Shown: piece by piece, positions 46,660 through 56,388 of the stretch
How positions within the stretch are numbered: position 1 is the stretch's first letter
How the letters are laid out: each line of letters starts with the position of its first letter
Assembly (NCBI GenBank): GCA_028292405.1
Contig: JAQGMJ010000040.1
Span: 124,001 to 188,000, forward strand
Direction: 5' to 3'
DNA length: 64,000 nt
Source of the DNA: Betaproteobacteria bacterium
GTDB lineage: Bacteria > Pseudomonadota > Gammaproteobacteria > Burkholderiales > JAEUOS01
Notes under the pieces: model-generated
The model's input: only the letters and a program-made list of their open reading frames with translations
What the model was told of the DNA's origin: nothing
Databases searched by the model: none
Program-made: the position numbers and the translations under genes

Positions 46660-48136
46660 CCGCCGGCCAGTTGCCCCAGCGCACGTAAGGGGTGGCGCCG
46701 CTGCGCGCCTGCACGGTGGCCTTGAGCGCGCCTTCGGTGAAATAAGGCAGCAGCGCGGTGACGCGGCCTTGCGCATCGATGGCGGCGGTGGCGCCGGTGT
46801 TGGTGGCGCGCAGCATCGGCCGCCCGGTTTCCAGCGCGCGCATGCGGCTGATCTGCAGGTGCTGCGGCACCGCCAGGCTGTCGCCGAACCAGGCGATGTT
46901 GGAGATGTTCACCAGCAGGTTGGCGCGCGGCAACTGGCGGATGATCTCCTCGCCGAACAAGTCCTCGTAGCAGACATTCAGCGCTACCCAGTGGCCGGAG
47001 AGCAGCATCGGCCGCGGCTTGGGCGACCCGCGCTCGAAGTCGCCCAGCGGAATGTTCATCATCGCCACGAACCAGCGAAAGCCGTAGGGGATGAATTCGC
47101 CGAAGGGCACCAGGTGCCGCTTGTCGTAGCTCTGCACCGGGTCCAATCCCAGGCTGATGACGCTGTTGAAATAGCGTTCGCCCGGTTCGGCACGCGGCAC
47201 GCCGACGATCAGGTTGGTTTTTTGCCTGACGGCGGCGAGCACGAGGTCCTGCAGATAGCCGCGCGGGATCTGCTCGAGAAAGCGCGGTAGCGCCGTCTCG
47301 GGCAGCACCACCAACTCGGCGGGATTGGCGTCGATCAGGCGCTTGTAGGTGGCCAGCGTATCTTCGAAACGGCCGGGGACGAACTTCAACTCCTGCGGGA
47401 TGTTGCCCTGGAGCAGGCTCACCGTCAGCGGCGCGCCTTCCGGCCTGGTCCACTCGATCTGCTGCAGGCCTAGCCCCGCCAGCAGGCTGGCGGCGACCGT
47501 GCCCAGAGGTAGCCAGGCACGGCCGGTTTTTGTCAGGCTTTGCGCCTTGTCGCGCAGCAGCGTGACGCCCAAGGCGAGCAGGGCGGCGGCGCAGGCGTTG
47601 ACGTAGTTCAGGCCGGTGATGCCGAACAGCGGGGCGTAGCCGGCGTAGGGCCCGTCGGTATGCGCATAGCCTAGCGCCGCCCAGGGAAAGCCGGTGAACA
47701 GCCAGCCGCGCAGCCACTCGGCGAAGGCCCAGGCGGCGGGCACCAGCAGCAACTGGCGCAGGTAGGGCGACGCCAGGCCGGGCGCGAGGCGCGCCTGCAG
47801 CCAGCCGGCCATCGCGGGAAAGAGCGCGAGATAGGCGGCGAAGAGCAGGGTGGCCAGGCCGGCGATCAGCGCCGGCATGCCGCCCACATCGTGCATGCTG
47901 ACATAGACCCAGGAGATGCCGGCGCAAAACCAGCCCAGGCCGAAAGCGAAGCCGAGCAGCGCGGCGCGCTTCGGCGCGGCTTCGCGCCACAGCAGCATCA
48001 GGCCGCACAGGGTCAGCGGCGGCAGCCACCACCAATTGAGCGGCGCCAGGCCGGCAACGCTGCATGCGCCCAGCGCCAGCGCGGCGGCAGGTGCCGCGAG
48101 CCGTGCTACCACGCGCCTGCCGCCCTGCTCAGGCAT
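46583..48136 (-). CDS. lnt: Apolipoprotein N-acyltransferase
   Basis: A 517-residue inner-membrane enzyme adding the third acyl chain to lipoproteins. Several N-terminal helices are followed by a nitrilase domain with the catalytic triad regions VVLPETALPRF (Glu), YDKRHLVPFGEF (Lys) and LNVCYEDLFG (Cys). Its start overlaps the corC stop, so they form an operon with the downstream ybeY-phoH order seen in E. coli. Confidence 0.95.
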   Translation of the reverse strand: MPEQGGRRVVARLAAPAAALALGACSVAGLAPLNWWWLPPLTLCGLMLLWREAAPKRAALLGFAFGLGWFCAGISWVYVSMHDVGGMPALIAGLATLLFAAYLALFPAMAGWLQARLAPGLASPYLRQLLLVPAAWAFAEWLRGWLFTGFPWAALGYAHTDGPYAGYAPLFGITGLNYVNACAAALLALGVTLLRDKAQSLTKTGRAWLPLGTVAASLLAGLGLQQIEWTRPEGAPLTVSLLQGNIPQELKFVPGRFEDTLATYKRLIDANPAELVVLPETALPRFLEQIPRGYLQDLVLAAVRQKTNLIVGVPRAEPGERYFNSVISLGLDPVQSYDKRHLVPFGEFIPYGFRWFVAMMNIPLGDFERGSPKPRPMLLSGHWVALNVCYEDLFGEEIIRQLPRANLLVNISNIAWFGDSLAVPQHLQISRMRALETGRPMLRATNTGATAAIDAQGRVTALLPYFTEGALKATVQARSGATPYVRWGNWPAVSFCFGVLALCAWRARRGLQDPLPA

Positions 48137-48980
48137 GCGCCTCGCCGTCTTCAGGCAGGCGCTCGACGCGCAGGATATGCACCTGGCGGCTGTCGGCGCG
48201 CAGCACCTGGAACTTGAAGCCGCTGATCACCGCCACCTCGCCGCGCTTGGGCACGCGGCCGAAGCGATGGATCACCAGGCCGCCGATGGTATCGGCTTCG
48301 TCATTGGGCAGCGTGGCGCCGAAGTGTTCGTTGAAGTCGCTGATCTCAGTCAGAGCGCGTACGCGGTGGCGGCCGTCGCGGTCCGCCAGGATGTTGTCCT
48401 CGGCCTCGTCGAAGTCGAACTCGTCGTCGATCTCGCCGACGATCTGCTCCAGCACGTCCTCGATGGTCACGAGACCAGCGACGCCGCCGTACTCGTCGAC
48501 CACGATGGCAATGTGGTTGCGGTTGGCGCGGAACTGGCGCAGGAGGTCGTTTAAGCGCTTGCTCTCGGGGATGAACACCACCGGGCGCAATATCTCGCGG
48601 ATCTTCAGTTCCTCGCCGGCGTAGATGCGCAGGAGGTCCTTCGCCAGCAGGATGCCGATCACCTCGTCGCGGTTCTTGTCGATCACCGGAAAGCGGGAGT
48701 GCGCTGTTGCGATCACGCTGGCCATGAACTTGTCGAGCGGATCGTTGATGTCGATCACGTCCATCTGCGCGCGCGGCACCATGATGTCGCGGGCGGAGAG
48801 CTCGGAGGTCTGCATCACCCCTTCGATCATCGCCAGCGCTTCGGCGTCGAGCAGGTCGCGCTCGCGGGCGGAATGCAGCAGTTCGATGAGTTGCCCGCGG
48901 TCTTCGGGCTTGCGCATGATCAGCGCGGACAGGCGTTCTAGCAGGCTTGCTTTAGGCGGCGGACTAATCGCGTCGTCCAT
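48129..48980 (-). CDS. corC: CorC/HlyC-family CBS-domain protein
   Basis: A 283-residue cytoplasmic protein. Two CBS domains (MVPRAQMDVIDINDPLDKFM...; IVVDEYGGVAGLVTIEDVLEQIVGEI) and a C-terminal transporter-associated domain (GGLVIHRFGRVPKRGE) are present. It is linked to Mg/Co efflux and apolipoprotein acylation by its fixed position between ybeY and lnt. ATG 48980 has AAGG upstream. Confidence 0.93.
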   Translation of the reverse strand: MDDAISPPPKASLLERLSALIMRKPEDRGQLIELLHSARERDLLDAEALAMIEGVMQTSELSARDIMVPRAQMDVIDINDPLDKFMASVIATAHSRFPVIDKNRDEVIGILLAKDLLRIYAGEELKIREILRPVVFIPESKRLNDLLRQFRANRNHIAIVVDEYGGVAGLVTIEDVLEQIVGEIDDEFDFDEAEDNILADRDGRHRVRALTEISDFNEHFGATLPNDEADTIGGLVIHRFGRVPKRGEVAVISGFKFQVLRADSRQVHILRVERLPEDGEAHA

Positions 48981-49066
48981 GGTGCCTTGAGCGGCGGTAA
49001 GGAACAAGAACGTAGGATACACGTTCCGCGCCGGCCTCGTGTGACAGGCGGCGCGCCGTTGCCGCG

Positions 49067-49486
49067 TCATTCATAGGGATTTGCATAGCCCAGGCCGCGC
49101 AGGATTTTCACTTCCAGCGCTTCCATCCGCTTCGCCTCGGCGGCCTTTTCGTGGTCGTGGCCGTGGGCGTGCAGCACGCCGTGCACTACCAGGTGGGCAT
49201 AGTGGGCCTCGAGCGCCTTGCCCTGCTCGCGCGCCTCGCGGGCCACCACCTGCGCGCACAGCACGATGTCGGCCTCCGGCGGCTTGCCGCCATAGGGGAA
49301 GGTCAGCACGTTGGTGGCATAGTCGCGGCCGCGAAACTCGCCGTTGAGGGTGCGGCCCTCGGCGGCGTTGACGATGCGGATATTGAGTTGCGCGTCCGCC
49401 GCCGCGGCTGCCTTCGCCCAGCGTTTCAGGCGCGCCGGCGTCGGCAGGCCGGCCACCCGGCTGGCGTATTGCACCGTTACGCCCAT
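49067..49486 (-). CDS. ybeY: Endoribonuclease YbeY
   Basis: A 139-residue zinc-dependent RNase for 16S rRNA 3' maturation and ribosome quality control. The metal motif is [12 protein letters not shown], and the substrate-pocket segment is NVLTFPYGG. Its GTG/ATG start overlaps the phoH stop by one base. Confidence 0.93.
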   Translation of the reverse strand: MGVTVQYASRVAGLPTPARLKRWAKAAAAADAQLNIRIVNAAEGRTLNGEFRGRDYATNVLTFPYGGKPPEADIVLCAQVVAREAREQGKALEAHYAHLVVHGVLHAHGHDHEKAAEAKRMEALEVKILRGLGYANPYE

Positions 49487-50505
49487 CAGCGCCGCCCGGG
49501 ACCGCGTGTGTGGGCGCTGCGCAGCAGGTTGTCGGCGACGTCGCTCCTCCCTTCCAGCGCCAGCTTGGCTGAATGCGCCTCGTAGGCTTCGACGATGCGC
49601 CCCACCAGCGGGTGACGCACCACGTCGCTGGAATTGAACTGCGTGGTGGCGATGCCGCGCACGTCCTTCAGGATGTGCATGGCTTCGATCAGTCCGCTCT
49701 GGTTGCCGCGCGGCAGGTCGATCTGCGTCGGATCGCCGGTGACCACTGCCTTGGCGCCGAAGCCCATGCGCGTGAGGAACATCTTCATCTGCTCCGGCGT
49801 GGTGTTCTGCGCCTCGTCGAGGATGATGAAGGCATGGTTCAGGGTACGGCCGCGCATGTAGGCCAGCGGGGCGATCTCGATCGCGCCCTTTTCGAACATC
49901 TTGCCGACCTTGTCATGGCCCATCAGGTCGTACAGCGCATCGTACAGCGGGCGCAGGTAGGGGTCGACCTTTTGCGCCAGGTCGCCGGGCAAAAAGCCCA
50001 GGCGCTCGCCGGCTTCGACCGCCGGGCGCACGAGGACAATTCTTTTCACGGCATCACGCTCCAACGCATCCACCGCGCAGGCTACCGCGAGGTAGGTCTT
50101 GCCGGTGCCGGCCGGGCCGACGCCCAGCGTCACGTCGTGCGCCAGGATTTTTTCCAGGTATTCGCGCTGGTTCGGCGTGCGGCCGGCAAGGTCGCGGCGC
50201 CGCGTCATCAGGCGCGGCGCGTCTTCATCGGCCAGGCCGGGATTGCGGATATCGATCACGCCGAGCTGCACATCGTCGAGCTCGATGGCGCGGTCTGCCT
50301 GGGCGTAGAACTGCTCCAGCAGCGAAGCGCCGCGCTCGACATTCTCCGCGCTGCCGGTCAGCTTGATGCGGGTGCCGCGACGGGTCAGGATGATGTCCAG
50401 CGCGGCTTCGAGCTGGCGCAGGTTGGCGTCCAGCGGGCCGCACAGGTTGGCGAGCCGCTTGTTGTCGGCGGGCTCGAAACGGAGTTCTTTGTTGGTGGCT
50501 TTCAT
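49486..50505 (-). CDS. ybeZ: PhoH-like ATPase (YbeZ)
   Basis: A 339-residue ATPase that partners YbeY in RNA metabolism. An N-terminal KH-like region precedes the PhoH domain with Walker [12 protein letters not shown] and Walker [24 protein letters not shown] 50505 matches the family start; the frame is open 26 codons further from a TTG. Confidence 0.93.
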   Translation of the reverse strand: MKATNKELRFEPADNKRLANLCGPLDANLRQLEAALDIILTRRGTRIKLTGSAENVERGASLLEQFYAQADRAIELDDVQLGVIDIRNPGLADEDAPRLMTRRRDLAGRTPNQREYLEKILAHDVTLGVGPAGTGKTYLAVACAVDALERDAVKRIVLVRPAVEAGERLGFLPGDLAQKVDPYLRPLYDALYDLMGHDKVGKMFEKGAIEIAPLAYMRGRTLNHAFIILDEAQNTTPEQMKMFLTRMGFGAKAVVTGDPTQIDLPRGNQSGLIEAMHILKDVRGIATTQFNSSDVVRHPLVGRIVEAYEAHSAKLALEGRSDVADNLLRSAHTRGPGRR

Positions 50506-50592
50506 GACGTCTTTCAATTGGTGGCGATGCGCAGCATTGCAAGCGGAATGGCCCTGGTGCGTGGGCCGGACCGTGAGCGGCAAGCAGGCGGC

Positions 50593-51930
50593 TTACTGCA
50601 TCGTCACCACCTCGCCACGCAGGGAATGCGGCAGGGCATCCGTGATGCGCACTTCGGCAAAGCCGCCGATCAGGCGTGGGTTGCCGGCGAAATTGACCAC
50701 CCGGTTGTTCTCGGTGCGCCCCGAAAGCTCTTCGGCATTCTTTCTCGCGCGGCCTTCCACCAGCACGCGCTCGACATTGCCCACCATGCGCTCGCTGATG
50801 CCGGTCGCCTGTTTTTCGACCTGTGCCTGCAGGCGCTGCAGGCGTTCCAGTTTCAGGGTTTGCGGGGTGTCGTCCTGCAGGTCCGCCGCCGGGGTGCCGG
50901 GGCGGCGCGAATAGACGAAGCTGAAGGAAGCGTCGAAATTGACTTCCTCGATCAGTTTCATGGTCGCGTTGAAGTCGGCCTCGGTCTCGCCGGGAAAGCC
51001 GACGATGAAGTCGGACGACAAGGTCAGTTGCGGGCGCGCCGCCAGCAGCTTGCGCACGATCGACTTGAACTCCAGCACGGTGTAGCCGCGCTTCATCGCC
51101 GCCAGCACGCGGTCGCTGCCGGACTGCACCGGCAGGTGCAGGTGCGACACCAGTTGCGGCACCTGGGCGTAGACGTCGATCACGCGCTGGGTCATCTCAC
51201 GCGGATGCGAGGTGGTGTAGCGGATGCGTTCGATTCCTGGAATCTCGGCGACGTACTCGATCAGCATGGCGAAGTCGGCGATCTCGGCGCTGGCCTTGGC
51301 CATCTTGCCGCGATAGGCGTTGACGTTCTGCCCGAGCAAGGTCACTTCATGCACGCCCTGGTCGGCCAGGCCGGCGATCTCGGTCAGCACGTCGTCGAAA
51401 TTGCGCGACACTTCTTCGCCGCGCGTATAGGGCACGACGCAAAAGCTGCAATATTTGCTGCAGCCTTCCATGATGGAGACAAAGGCCGAGACGCCATCGG
51501 TGCGCGCCGGCGGCAGGTGGTCGAACTTTTCCACTTCGGGAAACGAGATGTCCACCTGCGGGCGGCCGCTGCTCTTGCGCTTAGCGATCAGCGCCGGCAG
51601 GCGGTGCAGGGTCTGCGGGCCGAACACCACGTCGACGTACGGCGCGCGCGCGACGATGGCCGCGCCTTCCTGGCTGGCGACGCAGCCGCCGACGCCGATG
51701 ATCAGGTTCGGGTTGGCGAGCTTCAATTCTCTCGCGCGTCCGAGGTCGGAGAACACTTTCTCCTGCGCTTTTTCGCGCACCGAGCAGGTGTTGAAAATAA
51801 TGATGTCGGCTTCGGCCGGGACCTGAGTCGCGATAGTCGCTTCGTCGGCATTGAGCACGTCTGCCATTTTGTCCGAGTCATACTCGTTCATCTGGCAGCC
51901 GAAGGTCTTGATGTAGAGCTTTTTCGGCAT
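50593..51930 (-). CDS. miaB: tRNA-2-methylthio-N6-dimethylallyladenosine synthase
   Basis: A 445-residue radical-SAM methylthiotransferase acting on A37 of tRNA. The N-terminal domain has cysteines in [19 protein letters not shown] and [11 protein letters not shown]. The radical-SAM cluster motif is [15 protein letters not shown], and a TRAM domain lies near the end ([10 protein letters not shown]). ATG 51930 is the homologous start; the open frame upstream runs into repeat-bearing intergenic DNA. Confidence 0.97.
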   Translation of the reverse strand: MPKKLYIKTFGCQMNEYDSDKMADVLNADEATIATQVPAEADIIIFNTCSVREKAQEKVFSDLGRARELKLANPNLIIGVGGCVASQEGAAIVARAPYVDVVFGPQTLHRLPALIAKRKSSGRPQVDISFPEVEKFDHLPPARTDGVSAFVSIMEGCSKYCSFCVVPYTRGEEVSRNFDDVLTEIAGLADQGVHEVTLLGQNVNAYRGKMAKASAEIADFAMLIEYVAEIPGIERIRYTTSHPREMTQRVIDVYAQVPQLVSHLHLPVQSGSDRVLAAMKRGYTVLEFKSIVRKLLAARPQLTLSSDFIVGFPGETEADFNATMKLIEEVNFDASFSFVYSRRPGTPAADLQDDTPQTLKLERLQRLQAQVEKQATGISERMVGNVERVLVEGRARKNAEELSGRTENNRVVNFAGNPRLIGGFAEVRITDALPHSLRGEVVTMQ

Positions 51931-52065
51931 GATGGGCGGGGGAACCGTTGTATAGACGGCGCCGCGGTAAAAAGAGGTGAGGGCCGCGGATTGCGGTTCG
52001 CGCGTGGGTGCGATGCGGCCAGGGCGCGATTCTACCAAAAGGGGGCTTGTCGCCACCGTGGGGCG

Positions 52066-52153
52066 AAACAACGGTAAACCACGGTGGTTTCCGGATTTTC
52101 GAAGCGCGGATTTTGCCCAACCTGATAAAACCCGATGTTTTTTCCACAATTTC
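52066..52153 (-). repeat. Dispersed repeat, two copies (one degenerate)
   Basis: On the minus strand, 52153-52117 reads GGAAAAAACATCGGGTTTTA then TCAGGTT, closely matching the copies in the terminase-like gene. A more diverged copy lies at 52099-52066, at the same roughly 55-60 bp spacing. Confidence 0.7.
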
Positions 52154-52338
52154 GGCGCCTGCCCAACACAAACGTGTTTGCCGCCGGCGCGCGGTCGCGG
52201 TCGGGCGGGTTCACCCGCGGAGGCTGGGCGCCGACCCTGGTGGGGCAAGGCGCCGCGGCGCAATCGGCGGACTGTGGCGGACATGGTGTAACCAGGCATT
52301 TATCGAAGAGGAATGTTCCAAACATACGCTAGTGGAGC

Positions 52339-52357
52339 AACTAAGTGTGGTTGATTT
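52339..52357 (-). repeat. 19-bp repeat shared with 17156-17174
   Basis: Exact inverted copy of the 19-mer upstream of the terminase-like gene. Similarity continues for about 30 more bases downstream of it on this strand. Confidence 0.85.
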
Positions 52358-52361
52358 GCAG

Positions 52362-52391
52362 TGGCGGTTTAACGGCGGTTTAACGGCGGTT
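52362..52391 (+). repeat. 11-bp tandem repeat, nearly three units
   Basis: Consecutive units of CGGCGGTTTAA, with the first and last imperfect. No function is apparent. Confidence 0.75.
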
Positions 52392-52505
52392 CAGGGGGTT
52401 CCTCGACATGAGGGCATGCGCCCCGGTCTTGATAAGATGCGTCGCCTTGCCCGCGCGCGGGCTACGACCCAAACAACGATACAAACGAACAATATGGAGA
52501 CCTCG

Positions 52506-53465
52506 ATGAAATCCCTCTTCCGCCTCTGCCTGCTGCTGTGCTGCGCCCCCGCGCTGGCGCAGACTGCTTTTCCCAGCCGCCCCGTGACCCTGATCGTGCC
52601 GGTGGCGCCCGCAGGCATCCTCGACCAGTCGGCGCGCATGGTGGCGCCGGCGATGGGCGCGGCCCTGGGCCAGAGCGTGGTGATCGACAACCGGCCCGGC
52701 GCCAGCGGCAACATTGGGGCCACCTACGTGGCGCGCGCCAAGCCGGACGGCTATACGCTGCTGATCGGGTATTCCATGTTTCACGTCGGCAACCCGGTGA
52801 TGTTCAAGGACATGCAGTGGGACCCGGTCAAGGACTTCACCGGCGTCGGCATGATCGCCGTCGCCCCGCACGTGATTACCGTCAATCCGCAGCAACCATT
52901 CCAGAACCTGAAGGAACTGGTGGACTACGCGCGCGCCAACCCGGGCAAGCTGAACTACTCGACCTCGGGCAACGGCTCGGTGCCGCACGTGGGCATGGAA
53001 TTGTTCAAGCAGCTTTACAAGATCGACATCACGCACGTGGCCTACAAGGGCGCGGGGCCGGCGGCGCTGGACGCGATTGCCGGCAACGTGCAAATGACGG
53101 TGGCGACGCCGCCCTCGGTGATCGGCTTCATCAAGAACGGCCGCCTGCGTGCCTTGGCCACCGCGGCGAAAAGCCGGGCGGCTGTGCTGCCGGATGTGCC
53201 GACCACCGCCGAGGCCGGCTTTCCCGGTGTCGAGATGGAAGCCTGGGTGTCGATTTTCGCACCCACCGGCACGCCGCCCGAGGTGCTGGCGAAATTGAGC
53301 GGCGCGCTCAAGCAGGCGCTGGAGACGCCCGAAGCCAAGCAGTCCGGCGCCACCGCGGGCATGGACATCCGTTACCTGACGCCGGCGCAACTCGATGCGC
53401 AGGTAAAGAAGGACATCGGCTACTGGCAGCCGGTGATCCGCAGGGCGCACATCGTCATCGAATAG
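52506..53465 (+). CDS. Bug-family (TctC-like) periplasmic substrate-binding protein
   Basis: A 319-residue protein with a signal peptide (MKSLFRLCLLLCCAPALAQ). The Bug fold is shown by FPSRPVTLIVPVAPAGILDQSAR, NRPGASGNIGATYVARAKPDG and LNYSTSGNGSVPHVGMELF. The ligand is unknown and no transporter genes are adjacent. ATG 52506 is preferred over one 12 bases upstream because GGAGA is 6 bases before it. Confidence 0.9.
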   Translation: MKSLFRLCLLLCCAPALAQTAFPSRPVTLIVPVAPAGILDQSARMVAPAMGAALGQSVVIDNRPGASGNIGATYVARAKPDGYTLLIGYSMFHVGNPVMFKDMQWDPVKDFTGVGMIAVAPHVITVNPQQPFQNLKELVDYARANPGKLNYSTSGNGSVPHVGMELFKQLYKIDITHVAYKGAGPAALDAIAGNVQMTVATPPSVIGFIKNGRLRALATAAKSRAAVLPDVPTTAEAGFPGVEMEAWVSIFAPTGTPPEVLAKLSGALKQALETPEAKQSGATAGMDIRYLTPAQLDAQVKKDIGYWQPVIRRAHIVIE

Positions 53466-53818
53466 CGCGGTACTACGCCGCGTTGGTTTCCGGCGGTAAC
53501 GGGCCGACCGGGGTCCGTCGCCAGTTTTCCGCCCCCGGCATTGTCCCGCGAGGGCAATCACTTTAGCCGCGGGCCCCCTCCAGCTTCCCGGTGGTTGGGT
53601 TAAACATGCTGTCGTCATGTTTGGCTTGACCTCGGTACGGGCCCCGGTGTCGTGCGCAGTAAGAACCTACCTACAGCAGAACCGGCGTTTTCTGACAGAG
53701 CGGTTGTTGCCCTGCGGGGACACTTCATCCCGCAACGAGTTTCTCTTGAACGAGTGTGCCGTCGGCGCGCTGTCCGGTTGCAAGAGCTCCAAAAACTTGT
53801 AGGACATAAGGGGAAGCT
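53466..53818. other. 353-base region upstream of the pga operon
   Basis: It must contain the pga promoter and leader. Apart from the AAACATG inverted repeat, no convincing -35/-10 pair, riboswitch or ORF is recognised. The long leader (about 190 bases after the repeat) would leave room for post-transcriptional control, as known for E. coli pgaA. Confidence 0.45.
53602..53622. promoter_or_regulatory. AAACATG-N7-CATGTTT inverted repeat upstream of pgaA
   Basis: A perfect 7-bp dyad with a 7-base centre, about 200 bases before pgaA. It is a candidate operator for the polysaccharide operon; the regulator is unknown. Confidence 0.5.
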
Positions 53819-56386
53819 GTGGCTGCAACAATCGCGCGTGATTCGCTCAGGCAATTTTGTGCCCTGGCATTGCTGGGGCTTGTGGTTGTGCCCGCCGCTG
53901 CAGACGAGGCGCCTCGGGAAGTGTCAGCCGCCCAGGCACGGCGGGCGCTCGCCGCCCGGCAGGGAACGCCGGCCGCGGCAGACTTCCGCGAAGGTCCGGA
54001 GGCCCAGATCGCGCCGGGGTCGCTGACGCCGGTGGAAGTCGCCGCCTATCGCGATGCCATCGAGCAAGCGCGGGCCGGACGCGCTGCGCAGGCGCTTGAC
54101 TTCCTGCAGGCGCTGGCGCAGCGCCACCCCGAGCGCCGCGACCTACAGTATGACCTGGTGGTGGTGTCAGGCTGGGCCGGCAAGGACGCCGAGGCCGTGG
54201 CGCTGGCGGACCGCGTCGATCCCGCGGACGCGCCGGCCTACGCGCTCGAAGGGCTGGCCGGTTCTGCCCGCAGGGTGAAGAATTATTCGCTCGCCGAAGC
54301 CCTGTATTTGCGCAGTACCGAACGTTTTCCCGGGCGCATCGAGCCGCAAATCGGGATGATCCTGGTCCAACTGGATGAAAAGCGCATGGACGAAGCCGCC
54401 CGCCGGGCGGGCGAGTTGCGCGCGCGTTACCCGCGCAACCGCGAGGTGCTCGAAACCTATGCCGAAGTGGCGACCGCGCGCGGCGACTATTTCGCCGCCT
54501 TGTCGGCCTATCAGGCGATCCGCGCCGATGCGCCGGACGATCCGGCTGCCTTGCGCGGCGAGGCGCGCACCTTGACGCGCCTAGGCGCGCCGCAGCTTGC
54601 CTTGCAACTGGCCAATGCCCACCCCGGGGTGCTTTCCGAAGCCGAGGTCAACGCCTTTCAGGCCGACAGCACGGCCCATCGTATCCGCTGGGGCACGGCG
54701 ATGGCCAACCAGGGCCATGGCCCGGAGCGTTTCGCCGAGCTCGACCGCGCGCTGGCCGGCAGCGACGCCGTGGAGCCGCGTGCGCTGGACAAGACCGTCT
54801 CGCTGAGCCCGGCCGAACGGCAGATGGCACTGGACCGCGTCAGCGCATTGCGCGGCCGCTATCGCATGCGCGAGGCGGCGGCGTTGTACGAGGCTCTGGC
54901 CGCACGCCCGGAGCCGGTTCCGGCATATGTGAAGGCCGACGCCGCCGCCGCTTACCTTTACCTGCATCAGCCCGAGCGCGCGCGGGACCTGTACCGCGAA
55001 GTGGTGGCGGCCGATCCTGGCAACAGCGGCGCGCAGATCGGCCTGTTCTATGCCCTGGCCGAGAGCGAGGATCACAAGGCCGCGCTGGCGCAAATCGAAC
55101 AACTGGCGGCCGCGACGCCCAAGACCATCAACGCCTACAGCGCGGCCACCACTGAGGCTAACCCGCAATACCTTCCAGTGCAGACCGCGCGCGCGATGGC
55201 GCCGCTGCTTGCGAACCGGCCCGGCGAAGCATGGCGGCGCATGCGCGTTCTCAGCGCCGAAGCGCCCTTCAATATGGAAGCCGGCGTGGGCTACGGCAGC
55301 ACCATGGCGGCGCGCGGCTGGCCACGGCTGGCCGACAAGCAACTGCGCGGCCAATTGACCCTGGACCCCTACGATAGCGGGGCGCTCGGCGAGCATGCCG
55401 AGGCGCTGCTGGAGATGCGCGACTACCGCAGCGCCGAGGCCGAACTGGCGAAAGCGCAGGCCAGCGGCGCGGAAGACGAGCGGGTGGTGCGCGCCACGTA
55501 TCTGGCGCGGGTGCATAACATGATGGAGTTGAACGTCGAAGCCGGTTATGGACGCGGCACCGATGCGCCGACGGGCAGCCGCGACTTCGAGATCGATACC
55601 CATCTATATTCCAGTCCAATCGACTATAACTATCGCGCCTTCCTGCATACCTATGACGGCATGGGCACCTTCGACACCGGTACCGGGCGGTACGATCGCG
55701 CCGGCGTCGGCCTTGAATACCGCTCGACCCACTATCTCGCCTCTGCCGAGTTGACCCAGGACCTGAACCGCGGGCGCACCGGCCTTTCCGTTGCCGGGGC
55801 CTACACGCCGGATGATTTCTGGACCCTGCGCGCGTTTGCCGAGTCGTCGAGCACTTACACACCGGTGCAGGCACGCCTGTTTGGTGTGGACGCCGGGCGC
55901 TATGGCGTCGGCGCTACCTGGCGCGGCAGCGAGTCGACCAGCGCCGGGGTGACGGCATATCGCCTGGCCTTCAGCGACGGCAATCGCCGCGATGTCGAGC
56001 AGGCGCGGGTGACCCAGCGCGTCTACGCCGGCCCGGTGTACCGGCTGGAAGCCACCGGCACGGTGGCGGCTTCGCAGGCATCGAAAAGCAACGTGGCGTA
56101 TTTCAACCCGGGGCGCGATCTGGAGTCCAGCGTGCAGCTGGCCAATGAATGGCTGCAATGGCGCCGCTACGAGCGTGCCTTCCGCCACCGGCTGACATTG
56201 GTCGCCGGCAATTACTGGGAGCAGGGCTTCGGCAGCGGCTCGCTGTACGACGCGCGTTACGAGCAGGAATGGAGCGCCGACGACCGCCTGATCCTGCGCT
56301 ACGGCATCGGCCGTTCGATTCACCCCTACGACGGCGTGCGCAGCGCGCGTAACTACGCAGTGGTTTCCGTGACCTTGAGATTTTGA
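53819..56386 (+). CDS. pgaA: Poly-beta-1,6-GlcNAc outer-membrane export porin PgaA
   Basis: An 855-residue protein that exports the biofilm polysaccharide PNAG. It has a signal peptide (ends VPAAADEAP), a long periplasmic TPR superhelix (about 75-510) that holds partly deacetylated polymer, and a C-terminal barrel of about 300 residues ending NYAVVSVTLRF. GTG 53819 is preceded by AGGGGA. It is the first gene of pgaABCD plus one extra gene. Confidence 0.92.
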   Translation: MAATIARDSLRQFCALALLGLVVVPAAADEAPREVSAAQARRALAARQGTPAAADFREGPEAQIAPGSLTPVEVAAYRDAIEQARAGRAAQALDFLQALAQRHPERRDLQYDLVVVSGWAGKDAEAVALADRVDPADAPAYALEGLAGSARRVKNYSLAEALYLRSTERFPGRIEPQIGMILVQLDEKRMDEAARRAGELRARYPRNREVLETYAEVATARGDYFAALSAYQAIRADAPDDPAALRGEARTLTRLGAPQLALQLANAHPGVLSEAEVNAFQADSTAHRIRWGTAMANQGHGPERFAELDRALAGSDAVEPRALDKTVSLSPAERQMALDRVSALRGRYRMREAAALYEALAARPEPVPAYVKADAAAAYLYLHQPERARDLYREVVAADPGNSGAQIGLFYALAESEDHKAALAQIEQLAAATPKTINAYSAATTEANPQYLPVQTARAMAPLLANRPGEAWRRMRVLSAEAPFNMEAGVGYGSTMAARGWPRLADKQLRGQLTLDPYDSGALGEHAEALLEMRDYRSAEAELAKAQASGAEDERVVRATYLARVHNMMELNVEAGYGRGTDAPTGSRDFEIDTHLYSSPIDYNYRAFLHTYDGMGTFDTGTGRYDRAGVGLEYRSTHYLASAELTQDLNRGRTGLSVAGAYTPDDFWTLRAFAESSSTYTPVQARLFGVDAGRYGVGATWRGSESTSAGVTAYRLAFSDGNRRDVEQARVTQRVYAGPVYRLEATGTVAASQASKSNVAYFNPGRDLESSVQLANEWLQWRRYERAFRHRLTLVAGNYWEQGFGSGSLYDARYEQEWSADDRLILRYGIGRSIHPYDGVRSARNYAVVSVTLRF

Positions 56387-56388
56387 AC

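Larger units (their letters stand above)
51931..52505. other. 575-base intergenic region with repeat remnants
   Basis: This stretch between miaB and the next Bug gene holds two dispersed-repeat copies, a GC-rich inverted segment near 52180-52260, the 19-bp repeat and a short tandem repeat. On the minus strand it resembles the 5' end and tail of the 17-kb terminase-like gene with the middle missing. No intact gene is recognised. Confidence 0.6.

Noticed and set aside
49573-52077. 834-residue plus-strand ORF across phoH and miaB
   Set aside because: It runs opposite two well-identified genes and shows only the composition expected from reversed GC-rich codons.
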